Part shown: positions 31,253 through 34,967 of the stretch, in pieces
Layout: each line of letters starts with the position of its first letter
How positions within the stretch are numbered: the first letter of the stretch is position 1
Assembly (NCBI RefSeq): GCF_001679645.1
Contig: NZ_LRUN01000064.1
Coordinates: 1-34,967, forward strand
Origin: Pseudomonas bananamidigenes
GTDB lineage: Bacteria > Pseudomonadota > Gammaproteobacteria > Pseudomonadales > Pseudomonadaceae
Reading direction: 5' to 3'
DNA: 34,967 bases
Translations under genes and position numbers: made by a program
The notes under the pieces: model-generated
Seen by the model: only the letters and a program-made list of their open reading frames with translations
The model's database searches: none
What the model was told of the DNA's origin: nothing

Positions 31253-31831
31253 TCAGATATGCAACCACGCCAATGATCCCAGCACGACCCCCAGACCCGC
31301 CGCCCCAAACGAGACGCGCCTGAGCCATTCCTTGCGCGTCAGCAGGGTGATGGCTGCCAGTGAAATGGCGATTTGAATCGCGGTCATGGCCTGGGCCCAG
31401 CGGTGATGCTGATGAAGCGCCTGCTCTGATTTCTCGTCCCATGCTCGCGCCTGCTGCTCGAGTGCTTCCGCCTTTATTCGGGCTTGCTCTTTCTGCTCTG
31501 CGTAGCGACGAGCCTCGGCAACATAGTGAGCGGAATCCAGCCCCGGCAGATGGCTGGCCAGTTCCGACAGGTTCTGCCGGCTGGACTTGGCCTGATAGTA
31601 GTTCCACTCGTTGGCGGCTTCGGTCTTCTGGATGGCGGCGTTGTTCTTGTCCATCGCTGCCTCACTTTCCGTGGAGCCGGCCTGATAGCTCATCAGGGCG
31701 CCGACCGTCGCCATGATCGCCGTCATGACCGCAATCTTGCTGGCAAAGCGATCGCCTTTGGCATGGGCGTGATGGGTGGTGTGTTCGATATGTTGCTCGT
31801 GAGGACTCGGGACTTCGAACGCTTCAGGCAT
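31253..31831 (-). CDS. DUF4337-family membrane protein
   Basis: A 192-residue protein with a His-rich N-terminus (EQHIEHTTHHAHAKGDR), a first hydrophobic segment (KIAVMTAIMATVGALMSYQ), a coiled-coil-like central part rich in Ala, Glu and Gln (SEAAMDKNNAAIQKTEAANEWNYYQAKSSRQ is the core, about residues 57-87), and C-terminal hydrophobic segments (AQAMTAIQIAISLAAITLL, and the end). This layout is the DUF4337 family, whose function is unknown. The NEWNYYQAKS part is the most conserved-looking. No operon partner is evident. Confidence 0.8.
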   Translation of the reverse strand: MPEAFEVPSPHEQHIEHTTHHAHAKGDRFASKIAVMTAIMATVGALMSYQAGSTESEAAMDKNNAAIQKTEAANEWNYYQAKSSRQNLSELASHLPGLDSAHYVAEARRYAEQKEQARIKAEALEQQARAWDEKSEQALHQHHRWAQAMTAIQIAISLAAITLLTRKEWLRRVSFGAAGLGVVLGSLAWLHI

Positions 31832-32138
31832 GACTTTCGGACTTGGGTGGGTGAAGGAACAGGGGCGGATTATGCAGGTTGGCCGGCTTTTTAGACATAC
31901 ACGGTCGACGGCATTTGGCTGAAAGTGGACGGCCGCATGGTTTGTTTCCGCGGGACTGCGAAACAGTCTCTTTTGTGCGAAGTTAAACGCAGAAAAATGG
32001 CCTGTTTAAATGATGGTTTCTCTTGTGGGCTGCTACCCACAATGGCTTGCGTCCCCTCTAAAGCTGAGACAGAATCCGCCGGCTTGTGCGTCCAGGGCTC
32101 CCTCCGAAACTTGATTCCCGTCACTGCTTTTCAGTGAT
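31832..32138. other. Non-coding gap, first part
   Basis: Upstream region of the DUF4337 gene. It contains a clean hairpin TTGTGGG-CTGCTA-CCCACAA (32023-32042) and CACTG-CTTTT-CAGTG (32122-32136). No convincing coding frame is present; a 70-codon plus-strand frame from GTG at 31925 has no ribosome binding site or recognised domain. Confidence 0.4.
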
Positions 32139-32275
32139 CGGGTCTGCAAGCCCGCCGGAAAAACCAGTCGCACAGCCCTGCCAAAAGGACGCTCGTTTGT
32201 GTCCGCTCAATGGCGGCTTTGTGCGGGAGACCCTCGGGCCTGCCGGGTGCCTGGTTTCCCGGTCTTGCAGACCCG
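32139..32275. repeat. Element bounded by perfect 12-bp inverted repeats
   Basis: CGGGTCTGCAAG (32139-32150) and its exact complement CTTGCAGACCCG (32264-32275) enclose 113 bp containing GTGTCCGCTCAATGGCGGC and GGGAGACCCTCGGGCCTGCC. It has the look of a repeated intergenic element or a structured RNA, upstream of an orphan translation start at 32343. Similar leader-type elements may precede small DUF3077/DUF6124 genes in other pseudomonads (recollection, unchecked). Confidence 0.5.
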
Positions 32276-32315
32276 CACTTGGCTGCCACCCATCATCTGC
32301 AAGTGATGCTGGTAG

Positions 32316-32381
32316 CTCCTAATCAAAATCAGGAGTTTCACCATGATCTGTGCCAGTCTTGTCAGTCGACTTCTGGCCTGA
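32316..32381 (+). pseudogene. Orphan translation start with a 12-codon remnant frame
   Basis: CTCCT (32316-32320) can pair with AGGAG (32331-32335), a strong ribosome binding site 7 nt before ATG at 32343. The frame encodes only MICASLVSRLLA before TGA. A well-formed start in front of a tiny frame, right against the end of alkC, suggests the 5' remnant of a deleted small gene, or a leader peptide. Confidence 0.4.
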
Positions 32382-32394
32382 TGACTTCTGGCGC

Positions 32395-33501
32395 TCAGGA
32401 AGTGAGGATATCAACCGCAGTACTCCCCAACCGCTCTCCATTAACCGTCACATGCACGGCATGCTTCCCCGCATAATGCTTCCTCGTGGTGAAATCCTTG
32501 ATCACCTGCCGCCGCGCCACAAACGCGCTACCTGCCCCCGGCAATACCAAGGTCTTCAACTTGAATACCTTGGCCGAAGTCCCGCCACTGGCCTTCACAT
32601 AGTCAATCGCATAATCAATCACCAATCGCTGTTCATCTGGCACCAACGATCGAACGGTGAATGACAAGGTGATGGCCTCTCCAAGCCGAACCACCGCTGG
32701 CTCCACCTTCACATCCAGCAACTCGACCTCAGCCTTGGCTCCGGCACCGATGATAGTGAGTGCCCGCAAATCCCCCTGCTTGATCAGACTTCGCAACGCA
32801 TGCTTCACAATCCACGCCGTGTGCCTGTTCTCCAGCGCCCACCCCTCAACCGTATCCAGCACCCATTCCGGGTGTTCCTTGGTCACGTCATTCAAATGGT
32901 TCGCCACGGACTTGCGCACGTACAGACTCTCGTCCGCCTTCAACCGGTCCAGAATCCCGGCGGCCAGGTGCGGGTTTGCCTGCACCGGCTCCAGGCGAAA
33001 CGACCATGGCAGGCGAGGGCGGCTGCCTTCGCTGGCGAGGCGGCGGACGTGGTGGTTTTCGTCTTGTGCCCAGTCGTGCATCCGCTCCAGCGAGCGTTCC
33101 AGGTCGTTGCGCAGGAAGTGGCGGATGGCGAATTCGGAGGAGCCGAAGGTGGTGAAGTATTTCAGCGCTTCCATCGAAGTGTCGAACGCGTGCGCACCGT
33201 AGCTCGCGACATAGTGCGGCAAGCACATGCTGACGAAGCCGCTGTTCAGACGTGGCGCGAGTTCGCGCAGGACGTCGAGGGAATCGGCGTAGTCCAATGG
33301 CAGCACGGCGTGCAGGCTTTCGCTGACGCGGGCCATGCGTTGCATGACCGAGAGGTCGGCGAGGCCGTCGTTGGCGTACTTGAGAAAGGCCTTGGCCTTG
33401 AATGCCGGGTATACGGCGCTCATTTCGCTGGCAATGTGTTGCAGGCGTTCGGCGTTGAAGATTTCTTTCAGGGCCGGGGCGGCGGTTTCGGTGGTACTCA
33501 T
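32395..33501 (-). CDS. alkC: DNA alkylation repair glycosylase AlkC with Ig-like domain
   Basis: A 368-residue protein. Residues about 15-255 are HEAT/ALK-like helical repeats (ESLHAVLPLDYADSLDVL, LSRL-type helices, VRRLASEGSRPRLPW at 152-166, LYVRKSVANHLNDV). Residues about 258-368 form a beta-rich Ig-like domain (VELLDVKVEPAVVRLGEAITLSFTVR...). AlkC, first described in Pseudomonas fluorescens and Bacillus, excises 3-methyladenine-type lesions, and the Ig-like domain is specific to the AlkC branch as opposed to AlkD. The ATG is 2 bp after the GST stop codon, so the two are translationally linked. Confidence 0.87.
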   Translation of the reverse strand: MSTTETAAPALKEIFNAERLQHIASEMSAVYPAFKAKAFLKYANDGLADLSVMQRMARVSESLHAVLPLDYADSLDVLRELAPRLNSGFVSMCLPHYVASYGAHAFDTSMEALKYFTTFGSSEFAIRHFLRNDLERSLERMHDWAQDENHHVRRLASEGSRPRLPWSFRLEPVQANPHLAAGILDRLKADESLYVRKSVANHLNDVTKEHPEWVLDTVEGWALENRHTAWIVKHALRSLIKQGDLRALTIIGAGAKAEVELLDVKVEPAVVRLGEAITLSFTVRSLVPDEQRLVIDYAIDYVKASGGTSAKVFKLKTLVLPGAGSAFVARRQVIKDFTTRKHYAGKHAVHVTVNGERLGSTAVDILTS

Positions 33502-33503
33502 GG

Positions 33504-34109
33504 TCAGGTCATCGGGGTGCTGATGAACGCTTGAAGGCCTTCGGCGTACGCGGTGTATTGGGCGATGCGCGGGAAGCGCTCAGCGTCGATCTGGTCGGGG
33601 ACGACGAGGCCGGTGAAGCTCCAAGCGACGGCGAGGGTGATGCCGTCCTGCTGAAGAGTGCCATCAGTGGGCAACGGGTGTTTTTGCAGTTCGTGTTCAA
33701 GGGCAGTGAAAGCGGCGGCCAGCTGGCCTTCGACCCGTTCGACCCACGGCTGGTATTGAATGTCGGCCGGGCGCAGGTTGCGTTCGTAATAAAGCTGCAC
33801 GGCTTTTTCGCAGGCGGCGAGGCCCAGGCCGATCAGGCGCAGGGCTTTTACCCGTTGGGTGAGGTCGGTGGGCAGCAGGGTTTTGCCGGACAGCGTTTCG
33901 AGGTAGTCGAGGATCAGCGTCGAGTCGATCAGCACTTCGCCGTCATCAAGCACCAGGGTTGGCGCCTTGACCACCGGGTTGATCTGCCGGAAACGCTCGA
34001 AATGGCGAAACACCGACACCGGGTCGTGTTCCAGTTCGATCCCCAGGCATTTGGCGGAGACCGCCACGCGGCGCACGTAAGGGGAGTCCAGCATGCCGAT
34101 CAGTTTCAT
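33504..34109 (-). CDS. Glutathione S-transferase family protein
   Basis: A 201-residue protein starting at MKLIGMLDSPYVRRVAVSAK, with AGGA 8 nt upstream. The N-terminal thioredoxin-like domain (SPYVRRV, INPVVKAPTLVLDDGEVLIDSTLILDYLE) and the C-terminal helical domain (LGLAACEKAVQLYYE) are typical of bacterial GSTs. The SPYVRR motif supplies the likely glutathione-activating Ser. These enzymes conjugate glutathione to electrophiles. It lies immediately upstream of alkC; together they would deal with alkylating electrophiles before and after DNA damage. Confidence 0.87.
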   Translation of the reverse strand: MKLIGMLDSPYVRRVAVSAKCLGIELEHDPVSVFRHFERFRQINPVVKAPTLVLDDGEVLIDSTLILDYLETLSGKTLLPTDLTQRVKALRLIGLGLAACEKAVQLYYERNLRPADIQYQPWVERVEGQLAAAFTALEHELQKHPLPTDGTLQQDGITLAVAWSFTGLVVPDQIDAERFPRIAQYTAYAEGLQAFISTPMT

Positions 34110-34519
34110 GACGCGTTCCTTCAAGTCAAACCGGGGGGAGGGCATAACGTAGCTGAGGTTGAAGGGATTGTCAGTCCTGAAAGCGGGCTGGCTCTGCGGT
34201 CGATGTTTGTAAAGAAATGCGACAAAGCGCCGCTCATCCACCGTTTGTCTTCTATATACAGCCGCTCGACTGAATTTCTTGCTATAAACGCACTCCGATG
34301 AGCGCCGTGGGGCCTGTGTCAGAGGGCTTTGCGGACGTTGTCGGACAAATTCCCGGTATTTAGAGTTGCTGAGGCCTCAATCGGGCCTTAGACTGCCGCC
34401 CCTTCGTAAATTGAGTGCCGGGTGGCGTTTGCAATAAACGATGCCTTTCCGAGGACCGCAGACGGTTCGCCGGAACGCTCCCAAATTCGCCTTAATGCAC
34501 GTTTTTTATAGAGATATCA
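34110..34519. other. Intergenic region upstream of GST-alkC and of the DksA-like gene
   Basis: A 410-bp gap with divergent promoters. CTGAGGCC (34369-34376) and GGCCTTAG (34384-34391) form an imperfect inverted repeat. No repeat family, RNA gene or convincing ORF was recognised; a 21-codon frame at 34298 lacks support. Confidence 0.35.
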
Positions 34520-34924
34520 ATGACAAAGGACAAGTTGCTGGCCATGCCGGCAGATGACTACATGAATGCCGAGCAACACGCTTTCTTCACCGAGCTGTTG
34601 CAGAACATGAAAGTCGAAACCCATGAGCGCATTGAGCAGAACCGTATTGCCATCGAGAGCCTGGATACCCCGGCCGACCCGGCGGACGCCGCCTCGGTGG
34701 AAGAAGAGCGCACCTGGTTGGTGAACGCGATCGATCGCGACCAGCGCATGCTGCCTCAGCTGGAACAAGCCCTTGAGCGTATCAAGGAAGACAGCTTTGG
34801 CTGGTGCGACGACAGCGGCGAGCCGATTGGTCTGAAACGTCTGCTCATCAGCCCGACCACCAAGTACTGCATCGAAGCTCAAGAGCGTCACGAGCAGATC
34901 GACAAGCACCAGCGTCAGGCCTGA
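34520..34924 (+). CDS. DksA/TraR-family RNA polymerase-binding protein, two-cysteine form
   Basis: A 134-residue protein with an N-terminal coiled coil whose tip carries the DksA signature D-x-x-D-x-A-S (Asp53, Asp56, Ala58), and a C-terminal zinc-finger-like region in which only Cys96 and Cys117 of the four DksA cysteines remain (Ser99 and Ala120 at the others). Paralogues of this kind (DksA2) in P. aeruginosa replace DksA under zinc limitation, but this assignment is an inference. DksA proteins bind the RNA polymerase secondary channel with ppGpp and alter promoter choice. The gene stands alone. Confidence 0.85.
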   Translation: MTKDKLLAMPADDYMNAEQHAFFTELLQNMKVETHERIEQNRIAIESLDTPADPADAASVEEERTWLVNAIDRDQRMLPQLEQALERIKEDSFGWCDDSGEPIGLKRLLISPTTKYCIEAQERHEQIDKHQRQA

Positions 34925-34933
34925 TTTCTGAGG

Positions 34934-34955
34934 CGACCGCTTTCAAAGCGGGTCG
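34934..34955 (+). terminator. Probable terminator of the DksA-like gene
   Basis: CGACCGCTTT pairs with AAAGCGGGTCG with one bulged G, 9 bp after the stop codon. No T-tract follows before the window ends, so the call is tentative. Confidence 0.45.
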
Positions 34956-34967
34956 TCGCGAAAAGAT

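Noticed and set aside
31925..32137. A 70-codon cysteine-containing plus-strand frame
   Set aside because: GTG start without a ribosome binding site, crossing two hairpins, with no recognised similarity.
32139..32275. Insertion sequence based on terminal inverted repeats
   Set aside because: Only 113 bp lie between the ends, there is no transposase, and no target-site duplication was found.
34298..34363. A 21-codon plus-strand frame in the gap before the DksA-like gene
   Set aside because: No ribosome binding site, no hydrophobic or conserved pattern; chance occurrence is likely.

Overview
The window is a chromosomal segment of a fluorescent pseudomonad, probably the Pseudomonas fluorescens group. 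Evidence: GC-rich codon use, both Pseudomonas REP families (TGTGGGAGCGAGC and TGTGGCGAGGGAGC types), a RAYT transposase, a serralysin with an RsmA-type leader, DUF2790 proteins and an Ig-tailed AlkC. No rRNA, tRNA, CRISPR array, prophage or integron was seen.

Layout. 0-2.7 kb: a frameshifted secreted CAP-domain gene, a SleB-type wall hydrolase, and a LysR gene divergent from a DHA2 exporter. 4.1-6.5 kb: a metal-type two-component operon (DUF2790 protein, response regulator, sensor kinase) with a CopR-like box. 6.6-9.05 kb: two head-to-head L,D-transpeptidase genes of different subfamilies. 9.05-9.83 kb: a DoxX protein and a short peptide with two EGKCG motifs, resembling HvfX/HvfA of copper-binding RiPP operons but without the modifying enzymes. 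10.2-12.7 kb: glutaminase and a long ProA-like dehydrogenase. 12.7-16.1 kb: a secreted alpha/beta hydrolase, then a cyanate operon (cynS, a second DUF2790 gene, cynT) with divergent cynR.

16.2-19.6 kb: two uncharacterised small genes, a GNAT acetyltransferase and topoisomerase III, with a perfect LexA-type box upstream of topB. 19.8-22.6 kb: an orphan serralysin with an RsmA/CsrA-type site over its ribosome binding site, a DUF427 gene, and a RAYT flanked by two REPINs. 22.6-28.4 kb: an MHS-family transporter, a GMC oxidoreductase whose C-terminus is encoded by a REPIN, a divergent LysR gene and a second MFS gene. 28.5-30.6 kb: a one-domain AraC regulator divergent from a Rid-family gene, then a LysR gene. 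30.9-34.9 kb: a Trp-rich secreted small protein, a DUF4337 protein, a 0.56-kb gap holding a long inverted repeat and an orphan translation start, a GST-alkC pair, and a two-cysteine DksA-like protein.

Two links stand out. The EGKCG peptide gene and the alpha/beta hydrolase gene, 3.7 kb apart, share an upstream module whose sequence blocks lie at identical internal spacing, which suggests one unknown regulator. The two DUF2790 genes sit in two different stress operons (metal sensing and cyanate detoxification). Function assignments come from reading motifs by eye; no database search was run.
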